Origin: a virus
Length of the DNA stretch: 31,790 bases
Strand: one strand, 5' to 3'
Virus record (IMG/VR): IMGVR_UViG_3300036832_000150
Coordinates: 1-31,790 of that record
Notes under the pieces: model-generated
Told to the model about the DNA's origin: nothing
The model's input: only the letters and a program-made list of their open reading frames with translations
Databases searched by the model: none
Shown here: in pieces, positions 20,381 through 28,834 of the stretch
Layout: each line of letters starts with the position of its first letter
How positions within the stretch are numbered: position 1 is the first letter of the stretch
Position numbers and translations under genes: made by a program

Positions 20381-20878
20381 ATGCGCAGGACACATGACTA
20401 TTATCCTACAGAAAAGAATCTAACACTAGGAATGCTTAATTTCTGTGGACCTTATCTCAGTGGAACAATTAATGAACCCTGTAACGGAGAGGGTCACATC
20501 TCTAGTCTCTTGAGAGAACACGGACTAACCGTAATCACGAGTGATATCGAGAGGGATGCTAGATTCTCTACTAACTGGCTAGAATCTGACTGGACTATCA
20601 CTAATCCACCATTCAATTACGCACTAGAGATTATGAAACTAGCCAAAAGATTCTCAAGGAAAGGTATCATCTTTCTTACTAGAATTTCATTTCTAGAACC
20701 TACCTATGCTAGAAGTGAGTGGTGGGACTCATTCATTCCTGACCTAGTAATCATAAATCCTCGTACATCCTTCACGGATGATGGTAAGACAGACAGTACT
20801 ACTACCTGCTGGATCTGCTACGGAGACTTTGGACCGAACAAAGGAATAAGATTTATCTCGAAGTGGAGAGACAGATGA
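20381..20878 (+). CDS. N6-adenine DNA methyltransferase-like protein (165 residues)
   Basis: NEPCNGEGHI (31-40) fits the SAM-binding motif I (E-P-x-x-G-x-G), DIERDARF follows as the acidic strand loop and NPPF (75-78) is the catalytic motif IV of N6-adenine enzymes. FLTRISFLEPTYARSEW follows as in small Dam-like phage enzymes. The length is short for the family, so the target-recognition part may be minimal. Methylation could protect the genome from host restriction. The codons are AT-richer than adjacent genes. The stop overlaps the next start (ATGA). Confidence 0.8.
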   Translation: MRRTHDYYPTEKNLTLGMLNFCGPYLSGTINEPCNGEGHISSLLREHGLTVITSDIERDARFSTNWLESDWTITNPPFNYALEIMKLAKRFSRKGIIFLTRISFLEPTYARSEWWDSFIPDLVIINPRTSFTDDGKTDSTTTCWICYGDFGPNKGIRFISKWRDR

Positions 20879-21060
20879 CCCCAGAAGAACGAAGAGATAC
20901 GATGATAGACTATCTAATCATGAAGGTAGAGGAGCAGGACTGGCACGGCGTAGCTGACGCAGCGATGGATCTGCGTGAGCTAGACAGAGAGATTCAAGTG
21001 AGAGACGAGTATGATTATCCCGATTCCGACTCAGGAGACGAGTCAGATACAGAAGACTGA
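20875..21060 (+). CDS. Small acidic protein (61 residues)
   Basis: ATG at 20875 overlaps the methyltransferase stop; a GTG at 20863 is the alternative. The helical first half (RRDTMIDYLIMKVEEQDWHG, AAMDLRELDREI) is followed by a disordered Asp/Glu/Ser tail (DSDSGDESDTED). Acidic-tailed small proteins can act as DNA mimics or polymerase partners, which is not testable here. Confidence 0.6.
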   Translation: MTPEERRDTMIDYLIMKVEEQDWHGVADAAMDLRELDREIQVRDEYDYPDSDSGDESDTED

Positions 21061-21211
21061 GTCAGTCAGTCAAAGAGAGGACGCGCGCATCCGTGAATAT
21101 CTGAATGTAGCTCCGTGGATCTGTCGGGTCTGCGGAGCCAAGATGTTCGGGCGCATTCAGTACTGCGTACACTGTCAAATCAGAGGAAGAATCATTCTTA
21201 CTCAGTTGTAA
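21011..21211 (+). CDS. Zinc-ribbon protein ending the replication operon (66 residues)
   Basis: ATG at 21011 lies within the preceding gene (50-nt overlap). CRVCGAKMF and CVHCQ (about 38-54) make a zinc ribbon. The first 30 residues look unstructured, so the real start may be later, but no better ATG is seen. Its stop at 21209-21211 overlaps the oppositely oriented virion gene, a tail-to-tail junction with no terminator between. Confidence 0.6.
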   Translation: MIIPIPTQETSQIQKTESVSQREDARIREYLNVAPWICRVCGAKMFGRIQYCVHCQIRGRIILTQL

Positions 21212-22820
21212 AAGGTACGTCTATAGCACCACCGCGTGCACGTTCCTCTACCATGCGCGCAGTATCACGTACGAATTTCATGGTCGATTCATTATGCCAA
21301 CCACCTGCTCCACCATTTGCATCAGTACTCCAAATGAATCCCTTATTTTCTATTGGAACCTTCAGCCAATCCTCATACGGCATATTAGCTAAATCAGGAT
21401 GTTTATTTGCCTGAGCCTCTGCTATCGCTGCATCTATATCTTTCAGTGTAGAATTACGTGATATAGTTAATGGCCCAGTCTGGCGTGGTTGCTGTGAAGT
21501 ACTACTCGATACCTGACTTTCACTCGGAGTTTCCGGATCATACTCCTCAACACTCTTAGGAACCTTCCTTAGGACTCCATTCTCATCTGTAATACCTTTG
21601 TACTGAATTGATGTTGCACTCTCGGGCACCTTAGTGAATCTACCAGTAGTAGGATCTCTCACTATCTTAAATCCCGGACTAGTCGGTTCGACATTAATCT
21701 TCGCACTCCACGGCGTGACATCACCCGATGGCTTAGGTACATCGAATCCTGTACCCGTACTCTTCAGTCCAGAAGTCTGAGAAGTCGGAGGCTCAATCTT
21801 CACACTCCACGGATTACTACTTCCACTAGTTGGCGGAGGTACCTCTGAACTCGTACCTGTAATTGGAGCCTTAGGACGAGGTGTAATCTTCACACTCCAC
21901 GGATTACTACCAGGCTCAGCACTAGACGTAGGTACATCTGCGCTTGTACCGGTATTCCGTAGACCAGCAGATTCGGCAGCAGAAGGCTTAATAGTCGCAC
22001 TCCAAGGATTAGCAGGTTCAGCGGTAGGTGGAATTACTGGACTTGTACCAGTTTTACTTCCGTACATCTGTCTTAGTAATTCATCATTAGACACTGGACT
22101 CATCTCCCCTGATGGAGTTCGATTCATCGTCGGTTCGCGTGTCAGCGTTGATCCGAATTCACCTATATCACTCTCACTACCTACATTCTTAAGCCAGTCA
22201 ATAAACATATCAGCAGCATTAGGAGTTACGAACTTAGTCAGGGGAGACTTGAAATCCTCCAGAGCATGACCAGCCGTATTAGCAATTGACTTAAGTATAG
22301 TTCCTTGTCTAATTGCATTAATGGCTCCTAATCCACTCTCTGCTCCAAGTCCCCACGCAGCAGTCTTTGCACCCTCCCAACCTTCACCTAGTCCCTTCTG
22401 TAGTGGACTAGTAGTCGGAGTTAATCCAGCATACTGATTAATTAAATCCTGCGCTCCCTTGCCAGCCGCACTACCCACGGCCATAGCAGGTATACTAGCC
22501 ATACCTAAAGTTTCCGGTGCAGTCAACGCCACGCCAGCTACTCCACCTAGTCCGGGCAGCATAGATGTTCCCATCTTAGCAATATTAGCAGTAGTAGGAT
22601 GTCGTTCCCAGAAATCAGGATTCACAAAGGACGAACGATACGCCTGCTTCTTAGCCTCCTGTCTAGCCGTAATATCTTCGGGCGTATCAATCTGATCCTT
22701 CACAGAAGGATCCATTGCGTATACCTGTTTCATAATTAGATCATCCGGAACATTAGCTAGTTCCGGTGAATGTTTCTTTAATTGGGCAACGAAATCTGAT
22801 TGAAGTATTTTATCAGCCAT
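21198..22820 (-). CDS. Large virion protein with NPWS repeats, candidate ejection or internal protein (540 residues)
   Basis: The first 70 residues are helical and basic (DFVAQLKKHSPELANVPDDL). About 80-130 is Gly/Ala/Leu-rich (TSMLPGLGGVAGVALTAPET to GSAAGKGAQDLI) and could enter a membrane. From about 265 four imperfect units begin NPWS or TPWS (nt 22002, 21897, 21807, 21708; 35, 30 and 33 residues apart), linked by Gly-Thr-Ser-x-Asp/Glu-Val-Pro. A membrane-active N-terminus and repeat linkers fit phage proteins ejected with the DNA, but no homologue is named. Its start overlaps the stop of the next gene by 1 nt. Confidence 0.65.
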   Translation of the reverse strand: MADKILQSDFVAQLKKHSPELANVPDDLIMKQVYAMDPSVKDQIDTPEDITARQEAKKQAYRSSFVNPDFWERHPTTANIAKMGTSMLPGLGGVAGVALTAPETLGMASIPAMAVGSAAGKGAQDLINQYAGLTPTTSPLQKGLGEGWEGAKTAAWGLGAESGLGAINAIRQGTILKSIANTAGHALEDFKSPLTKFVTPNAADMFIDWLKNVGSESDIGEFGSTLTREPTMNRTPSGEMSPVSNDELLRQMYGSKTGTSPVIPPTAEPANPWSATIKPSAAESAGLRNTGTSADVPTSSAEPGSNPWSVKITPRPKAPITGTSSEVPPPTSGSSNPWSVKIEPPTSQTSGLKSTGTGFDVPKPSGDVTPWSAKINVEPTSPGFKIVRDPTTGRFTKVPESATSIQYKGITDENGVLRKVPKSVEEYDPETPSESQVSSSTSQQPRQTGPLTISRNSTLKDIDAAIAEAQANKHPDLANMPYEDWLKVPIENKGFIWSTDANGGAGGWHNESTMKFVRDTARMVEERARGGAIDVPFTTE

Positions 22821-24373
22821 TATTTTTGCCCCATCGCTTCAAGAGCCTTCCTAATACTATCTTTCAGTTTCTGATCTTCCACAGTAGTTTGTGGAGTCTT
22901 CACTCCCTGTGGAGGCTGAGCATAGGTGTGCAAAAGTTCAGCAGCCGAATCCATCTTAGCATTAAATGAACTAAGTGTACTAGGTCCAGCACCTAGAATA
23001 CTCTTCATGTAGTTAACCATCTGAATGGATCCACCACCCCTTTGTCCGCCATGTACTATGCCTGTACCTGATGTCAGAAATGCCAGGTCACTTAGGAACT
23101 TACTGACCCAATAGTCATTTGATATATCACCTGATTTACTAGTCAGTTGTGGATCACTAGTTAGAGCTACAGCATGATTTTGGAAACTACTCGCCACATC
23201 TTGATAATCACCAGTTGTGCCTACCTTCTGTGATAGATCACGAATTCGACCCATGATAGGACCAAATAATCCACGTCTCTCTAGTTCAGCAGCTTCGCGC
23301 TTAATAATATCAACTTTTGGCTCCATTCTTTGAGCCATATCCATTCTATTTGCAACCTGAGAATTTATTTTATCAGTATTAGCAGTACTAGGCGTGGGTA
23401 CCTTAGTCACTGATCCAGTTACATCAGCTCCTCCAACCTGCATAGGAGTAGCTACTCCATTAGCATCTAACTGATAAGGCTTACCATCCACCAGAATTAT
23501 ATTCTTTCCCGTCTGCTGATTACCTTGTGACTGAGTAGTTTGTCGTATTGCACCACCAGCCTGAGCCGTAGCTATCTTACCAGCAGTCTCCATCTGGATG
23601 CGCGTCATTGCGTCCACGTTTCCGGTCTTAACTCCGGTATCCTTAATTTCGCCAGTCTTCTTATTTCTCAGTAGAACTGTAGGCGAATTAACATCCCTCG
23701 CCTCTTCCCAGTCAGGCATCTGCTGCGCGAGTCCAATCAATCGAGTCCGATCATTAGCCACATTATTCGCATCTATCTCCTTCTGCTTTGCTATCGCATT
23801 CCTCTCTTGATTGATCGCCTCCTGTGAGAGAGTTCGATCAGTCTGATACTTATTTGTCAGGATATTCCCTGCTAGTGTCCGCTGATTAGCGTTAGCCTGC
23901 TCCTCTAGTTGAGCAGCCTTTTCTACTGGATCCATCTTCATCTTCCAGTCCTCTACATCAGTGAGGAATGGATCATCTATTACCTTATTCATCGTACCAA
24001 GTGGATCCTTACTATTCCATCCCATCCCACTTGCTACGACTTTACGCGCGAAACTCGGATCCTGATGCTGAGGGAACTGACTGATCAGCTCATTCATCTT
24101 ATCACGCGCGCTGAACGTCGGCGTATATATCTGATTCATCTGTTGCATCAGTCCAGCGATATCAGTCGGACTACGTCTCGCAGTCTGATCAGCACCCTGA
24201 CCAGCCTGCGGACCTTGACCTGCAAATGGATCCTGATTACTAGTATCAGGTTGACTAGTCAGCGGCGAGGGAAATGAGGGCGCATCAGCATTCGGATCCG
24301 TCTCATTAGTCCCGCCATACTGACTGAGTAACTGTTGCAGACGTAGCTTAGCGATATCAGATGGAGTTGCCAT
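22820..24373 (-). CDS. Large virion protein, mostly helical, possible internal virion protein (517 residues)
   Basis: ATG at 24373 starts with TPSDIAKLRLQQLLSQYGG. A Pro/Gln-rich stretch (30-70) precedes a helical centre with NQRTLAGNILTNKYQTDRTL and long Gln/Asn runs. About 320-420 contains TNTDKINSQVANRMDMAQRM and GLFGPIMGRIRDLSQKVGTT, and the end (KLKDSIRKALEAMGQK) is basic and helical. No enzyme motif is seen. Size and position next to two similar proteins suggest an internal or ejected protein set of a short-tailed phage. Confidence 0.6.
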   Translation of the reverse strand: MATPSDIAKLRLQQLLSQYGGTNETDPNADAPSFPSPLTSQPDTSNQDPFAGQGPQAGQGADQTARRSPTDIAGLMQQMNQIYTPTFSARDKMNELISQFPQHQDPSFARKVVASGMGWNSKDPLGTMNKVIDDPFLTDVEDWKMKMDPVEKAAQLEEQANANQRTLAGNILTNKYQTDRTLSQEAINQERNAIAKQKEIDANNVANDRTRLIGLAQQMPDWEEARDVNSPTVLLRNKKTGEIKDTGVKTGNVDAMTRIQMETAGKIATAQAGGAIRQTTQSQGNQQTGKNIILVDGKPYQLDANGVATPMQVGGADVTGSVTKVPTPSTANTDKINSQVANRMDMAQRMEPKVDIIKREAAELERRGLFGPIMGRIRDLSQKVGTTGDYQDVASSFQNHAVALTSDPQLTSKSGDISNDYWVSKFLSDLAFLTSGTGIVHGGQRGGGSIQMVNYMKSILGAGPSTLSSFNAKMDSAAELLHTYAQPPQGVKTPQTTVEDQKLKDSIRKALEAMGQK

Positions 24374-24383
24374 GATTATTCAC

Positions 24384-25643
24384 CTAGTCGTAGTACATCG
24401 ACGGATCAAAGTTACCACCGCCACCAGTATAGCCACCATTATACATACTTGGATCCTGAGTGGGTCCATAATATCCATACTGACCGCCAGAATAGGTGGG
24501 ACTATTTGAATAGTTATATGGTGTACCTTGAGGCTGCTGATTACCTCCACCAAGGAATGGATAAGCAGCAGTCAGACCTTGACCTACTAGGCCGCCAATA
24601 CTGTTAATTCGGCCCATTGTCGTATCGAACTGACCAGGTGCGCGCTGATTCGCGATGTCATTTCCGTACAACTGATTACCAAAGCTACCACCCTGACCTA
24701 TACTATTCATCAGTTGATTACCGAAGGTAGATGACATACCTGGAGAAGCTCCATACAGTGAGGTCATACCTCCTAGTGCAGCCAGTCTACCTTGCAGATT
24801 AGCATTCTGTGCTGCTGCTCCTGCACTCGCGCTCGAATTCATGGCTGACTGCATTGCACCCAGATTGCGCGCTTGAATGGCCGAATTAGCCTGCTGTAAT
24901 GCCCAGTCCTGACCTATGTTTCCCTGCTGAGCACCAGTCTGCTGCTGCGCGTTAAACTGATTATTTTGAATCTGCGCGGCTAGTCTCTGCTGTTCTTCCG
25001 TGGACATTCCACCTAGACCAGCTAGCTGATTCGCGTTACGCTGATTGACTATGCCTCCCTCGACGTTCTGCATAGCATCAGACATACTCTGACCCTGCTC
25101 TCTGGCCATCTTAGCGAGCGCAGCAGTCGTATTCACTCCCTGTCCACCACTCAGACTACGCTGCCTATCTATCTCACGTTGCGCGTTCGCATATGAAGCG
25201 CGTATAGGCGCAGTCCCTCTCTCCCTCAGATTAGCTACATCCTCCGGACTATATCCACCAGTCTGACTCATAGTCTGATAACCCGCATATGACTTAAACG
25301 GATCATCATATGAGCTAGTAAATGGAGTATATGTACCAGGTGAATGTAGGTAGTCTTGATTACCTGCGTATCCCCCGCCTCCACCACCTATTCCAGTATT
25401 ACCCGAGGCTATAGCACGATACTGATTCATGATATCAGTATAGTCGCCCATATTAGCTTCGGATCCCTGTCCGTAGTTCTGGGCAGCCGCATTGACTGCT
25501 GGACCCTGCTGATTCTCGAATCTCTGCTGCTGATATTGACTCTGATTCTGACCTATACCCCGTGGATCACTCCCCGATGGATTTGCATTGGGTCCGTATC
25601 CCTGATTCTGATTCCCGCTATTCGAGTTATTATTTGAACCCAT
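24384..25643 (-). CDS. Gly/Gln/Asn/Ser-rich virion protein (419 residues)
   Basis: The start at 25643 is chosen because GAGG lies 9 nt upstream. A GTG at 25658 overlapping the previous stop (GTGA) and an ATG at 25652 are alternatives. Residues 1-80 are almost only Asn, Gln, Gly, Ser and Pro. The centre has a helical segment (about 125-230, with YANAQREIDRQRSL and DAMQNVEGGIVNQRNANQLA). The C-terminus is Tyr/Gly/Pro-rich (GYYGPTQDPSMYNGGYTGGG). Disorder of this kind is typical of adhesive or assembly proteins. The family is not recognised. Confidence 0.6.
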   Translation of the reverse strand: MGSNNNSNSGNQNQGYGPNANPSGSDPRGIGQNQSQYQQQRFENQQGPAVNAAAQNYGQGSEANMGDYTDIMNQYRAIASGNTGIGGGGGGYAGNQDYLHSPGTYTPFTSSYDDPFKSYAGYQTMSQTGGYSPEDVANLRERGTAPIRASYANAQREIDRQRSLSGGQGVNTTAALAKMAREQGQSMSDAMQNVEGGIVNQRNANQLAGLGGMSTEEQQRLAAQIQNNQFNAQQQTGAQQGNIGQDWALQQANSAIQARNLGAMQSAMNSSASAGAAAQNANLQGRLAALGGMTSLYGASPGMSSTFGNQLMNSIGQGGSFGNQLYGNDIANQRAPGQFDTTMGRINSIGGLVGQGLTAAYPFLGGGNQQPQGTPYNYSNSPTYSGGQYGYYGPTQDPSMYNGGYTGGGGNFDPSMYYD

Positions 25644-25654
25644 ATCATACATCC

Positions 25655-26026
25655 TCACAGGTCTAAGATGAGAGACTGACCTACGGGTAATTTGAATCCA
25701 TTCTTCAATAACCGCTTCGTGTACTTAGGCTGCTGACTCCAGATGTAGACTTGATCGTAGTTCAGTCCCCGACAGATGGAGGATACTGCATCTTTGACCT
25801 GATATAATGCGCGCGCACGATCAGTAGGCTTACGTGACATATCAGTCACGAGGACGCACTCCGCTATATCGCGTATTCCGCCAGCCGTAATGATCCCCTT
25901 ATCATCTTCAATCACGAATGCACATAAATATTGCATGAAGTCAGGAAAGTCGAACTCCTGAGCGAAGTACAGTTCATGCACCCTTCTTAATTTCTCTAAG
26001 TCGTTCGGATGGATCGATCGGATCAT
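25655..26026 (-). CDS. GNAT-like acetyltransferase-fold protein (123 residues)
   Basis: The order of secondary elements suits the GNAT fold: IRSIHPNDLEKLRRVHELYF (strand-helix-helix), FVIEDDKGIITAGGIRDIAE (central strands), a loop with RKPTDRARALYQVKDAVSSI (CoA-binding region) and VYIWSQQPKYTKRLLKNGFK (last strand and helix). The canonical Q/R-x-x-G-x-G/A turn is weak, so it may be a degenerate member. ATG 26026 has GGAG nearby and lies inside the 54-residue ORF. Its virion-operon location suggests modification of virion or host proteins, unknown which. Confidence 0.55.
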   Translation of the reverse strand: MIRSIHPNDLEKLRRVHELYFAQEFDFPDFMQYLCAFVIEDDKGIITAGGIRDIAECVLVTDMSRKPTDRARALYQVKDAVSSICRGLNYDQVYIWSQQPKYTKRLLKNGFKLPVGQSLILDL

Positions 26027-26138
26027 CTTTCTCCGCCTCTTGACTTCTAGTTATTTCACGCTGTAGTCTGAAGATGACGATGTCTTTCTCTCCTAGCAAC
26101 CTGTAGATCTCATCCAGCGTAATCTCGTTTCCATCCAT
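25974..26138 (-). CDS. Small charged helical protein (54 residues)
   Basis: ATG at 26138 has a near-perfect GGAGGT 4 nt upstream and follows the previous stop by 2 nt. The product is strongly charged: EITLDEIYRLLGEKDIVIFR, then EKDDPIDPSERLREIKKG. It overlaps the GNAT-like start by 53 nt, which would couple the two. Good ribosome site, correct spacing and charged helix argue for a real gene. Confidence 0.7.
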   Translation of the reverse strand: MDGNEITLDEIYRLLGEKDIVIFRLQREITRSQEAEKDDPIDPSERLREIKKGA

Positions 26139-26140
26139 GA

Positions 26141-26341
26141 CTACCTCCAAAATGTCTCCGCAATCTTGATTACCAGCGGATCCGCCTGTGATACGTCCGC
26201 ATTCTTCTCATAACTCGTCCTAAGATATGATCGGCTGATCTCCACGTCATCTCGCTTAATTACGGTTGCGTATCTGACCTGAATAATTCCATTCTCAGGT
26301 AACAATTCAATCTTATCGATCAGCGTCTTCTCAGTCAGCAT
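26141..26341 (-). CDS. Small beta-type phage protein (66 residues)
   Basis: The start overlaps the fibre gene stop as TAATG. The product has KIELLPENGIIQVRYATVIK, RDDVEISRSYLRTSYEKNAD and a closing helix. This pattern recurs in small phage proteins following tail fibre genes and may be an attachment or assembly factor; no function is known to me. Confidence 0.6.
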   Translation of the reverse strand: MLTEKTLIDKIELLPENGIIQVRYATVIKRDDVEISRSYLRTSYEKNADVSQADPLVIKIAETFWR

Positions 26342-28440
26342 TAATAATGTGTCCTATATGTGATAGAGGCGATCAATTGAGTAGCCGTATTTACATCTAA
26401 TCCAATCATAAAAGTCATGTTTCTTGCATTCAAATCATCGCCTGAATACAAATAAGCATATGTTGTATTTGCTACCATATTACCAAAGATATTACGTCGA
26501 GGATTAGTACTTACTCCAGATATACCCGCAAGATTTGATATAAGACCAATGGATAGAGCATAATTAGCACTACCACCACCACACGCAAATGGAAATCCCT
26601 TTAATACAAGATGTCCATAAATATTACCCTGTCCAGGATTATTCGGCATCTGACTACTGTCAAATTGAATGTACATTCCAGCAGTCACCTTATTTCCAAT
26701 CTTTATATAGCTACCATTCCTCTTTCCCGTCTGATAAATCTGACTATCTTCACCACCTTCTCCACCCAACGTAGGTATCCATGTACCTTCTTCATAGTCA
26801 TCCAATGTATTCGGATCTGATGAGTCAACCTGCGCGCTCGGGAACTGAATCCCATTCGTTACAAAGCTACCGCCGACCGTAAGATTCCGTCCAACAGCTA
26901 TATCACCAGTACGATTAAGCGCGAGTGGCACAGACTGATATATAGACTGAGCATCATTTAGACATTCAAATCGTATATTTCCATCTCCATAACCAATCAA
27001 ACGCCAGATTCTTGAATCTACTGGAGCACTATTCTGATTGAATATGAAATAGGGTGCATTCGCTCCGGTAAACGTATTCGCCTGAGTAAAACTCGAAGAT
27101 CCAGTGACTATCAGATTAGCATTATTATCGATTGTAACAGACGTTCCATACAGACTGATCGGCGCATACACACCATTCGTCCGATCATATGCATGAAAAT
27201 ATGCATAACCATTCTGAGCGAATATTTCCGCTCCGATACCAATCATTCCAGATGGAAGTGTACCACCTGATCCTTCTACTCGTATCGCTCCAAGAGTTTT
27301 CAATCCATGACCGATAGTTGCATCACCTAATCGATTCAGTACGAGTGATTGACTACTAGCCGCTGTCTGCGCATCATTCATACTCTGAAAATATAACTGT
27401 TGATTAGCATTTATAATCCGGAATGTTTTCTGATCAGTAGGCTGTGATGTATCAACGAATATTAATTCAGGATTTACGTTATTAAGACTGACATTCGAAT
27501 TAAATGTTACACCCGATGAACCAATAGTGATCGGAACATACTGACCAGATGTCCGATTGAATCCGAGGATATACGCGCCCGTACTAGGAGTATTGACGTT
27601 ATCCGCACCGATCTCCAATGCCGGTCCAACTCCAGTCAGATTGACTCCATAGCCTCCTTCAGCGCGTATTGCGCTCTCAGTGCGTAGTTGATTAGTCATC
27701 ATGACATTAGCTGTCGTATGATTAATTTGTATTCCTCCATAATTCGCACTCTGAGCATCATTCACCGTCTGAATAATTAAATTTCCACCAGATGGAACGA
27801 TATCAAACCTTCGCTGATCCACAGACTGAGACAAATCAATAAGACTCAGAACAGGAACATTCTTACTAATTACCTGATTTGCAATAAACGTATTCGGTAC
27901 ACTCAACCTAGCAACGTCTGTAACGACGATTCCACTATCCTTTATTATCTTACCTGTCGTATCTGCATAGGTAGCTATACGATCCGCTGATGAACTCGGA
28001 GGTCCGGTGACATTTCCTGAGCCGCCAGATCCTCCGCCAGTTGTACCAGTTGCGCCACTCTGTTTCAGATTACCATTAGGATCGAGTACGAACCATCCAC
28101 GCGCATCCACGTAGGTCAGCTGTTCACCTATCTCTAGTCTAGATCTCCAGGTAGTCCGCTTCGTTCCACCTACATTCAACTGGATCGTCACTATAGCAGC
28201 TACAGAGTCTGCATTCTGCACAGACAGGAATTTCAACTGCCGAGACGTATTCGCTGCCGGAGCAGGAATGATAGTTACTGCCGTATTATCGTTACTAGTC
28301 CCATCTCCCTCGATTACCGCGCTCATATGCATAGTGGACTGCGATACGTCCGCATATCCTACCACATACGGTAATTGAGCGGTAGTAACGACGCTAGTTA
28401 GGACTAGCTCCAGCGACTTCGACGTAGTATCAAGTATCAT
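26341..28440 (-). CDS. Tail fibre protein 2, complete (699 residues)
   Basis: The N-terminal 140 residues (virion-anchor region, with LKFLSVQNADSV, TYVDARGWFVLDPNGNLKQ) closely match fibre 1. A central series of imperfect modules repeats the pattern D-x-SQ-x-x-D-x-(R/K)-x-(F/W)-R-I, NDAQ, L-x-L-NRxGD and a VG-x-L strand, roughly every 70-140 residues. The C-terminus has YEEGTWIPTLGGEGG and KIGNKVTAGMYIQF, known from the last domain of many fibres. The N-terminal anchor is conserved and the C-terminal tip differs, as expected for receptor-binding proteins. It overlaps its neighbours by 1-4 nt. Confidence 0.82.
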   Translation of the reverse strand: MILDTTSKSLELVLTSVVTTAQLPYVVGYADVSQSTMHMSAVIEGDGTSNDNTAVTIIPAPAANTSRQLKFLSVQNADSVAAIVTIQLNVGGTKRTTWRSRLEIGEQLTYVDARGWFVLDPNGNLKQSGATGTTGGGSGGSGNVTGPPSSSADRIATYADTTGKIIKDSGIVVTDVARLSVPNTFIANQVISKNVPVLSLIDLSQSVDQRRFDIVPSGGNLIIQTVNDAQSANYGGIQINHTTANVMMTNQLRTESAIRAEGGYGVNLTGVGPALEIGADNVNTPSTGAYILGFNRTSGQYVPITIGSSGVTFNSNVSLNNVNPELIFVDTSQPTDQKTFRIINANQQLYFQSMNDAQTAASSQSLVLNRLGDATIGHGLKTLGAIRVEGSGGTLPSGMIGIGAEIFAQNGYAYFHAYDRTNGVYAPISLYGTSVTIDNNANLIVTGSSSFTQANTFTGANAPYFIFNQNSAPVDSRIWRLIGYGDGNIRFECLNDAQSIYQSVPLALNRTGDIAVGRNLTVGGSFVTNGIQFPSAQVDSSDPNTLDDYEEGTWIPTLGGEGGEDSQIYQTGKRNGSYIKIGNKVTAGMYIQFDSSQMPNNPGQGNIYGHLVLKGFPFACGGGSANYALSIGLISNLAGISGVSTNPRRNIFGNMVANTTYAYLYSGDDLNARNMTFMIGLDVNTATQLIASITYRTHY

Positions 28441-28826
28441 CGAACTGGTGGAACAGCGAATGCGACAGGACCAGCATTACCAGCGGCAGCAGACATAATA
28501 TCCCAGTCAGAGAATAGCTGTGACTGTAAGTCCGCGTCTCCAGCCAGTGTTTGGACATAGCCTACCTGATCAACGAAGTCATAGAAGTAAGAAGTCTCGA
28601 AATTATTGACATTCGGACGCATCACGAATGATGGAAGGATGACTGATAGTTCCTGATCCAGATTGCGTATCACTTGCTTCGCATACTTCACGCGCGCATC
28701 ATGATTCGCTGTACTAGGATCCTCAGTCGAGACTTGCCATGCTACGCTAGATAGCGCGGATCGAACACGCGAACGGAAATGACCATCTGCTGCAAGTGCT
28801 TGCTGAGTATACGCATCATTAGGCAT
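28437..28826 (-). CDS. Small conserved structural protein between fibre genes (129 residues)
   Basis: ATG at 28826 precedes PNDAYTQQALAADGHFRSRV, a helical opening. VAWQVSTEDPSTANHDARVK and YAKQVIRNLDQEL follow, then a mixed end (FETSYFYDFVDQVGY). The layout matches a small protein often found beside phage fibre genes and not functionally assigned. It overlaps the fibre 2 start by 4 nt and follows the Gly-rich gene by 8 nt. Confidence 0.68.
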   Translation of the reverse strand: MPNDAYTQQALAADGHFRSRVRSALSSVAWQVSTEDPSTANHDARVKYAKQVIRNLDQELSVILPSFVMRPNVNNFETSYFYDFVDQVGYVQTLAGDADLQSQLFSDWDIMSAAAGNAGPVAFAVPPVR

Positions 28827-28834
28827 GTTTTCAC

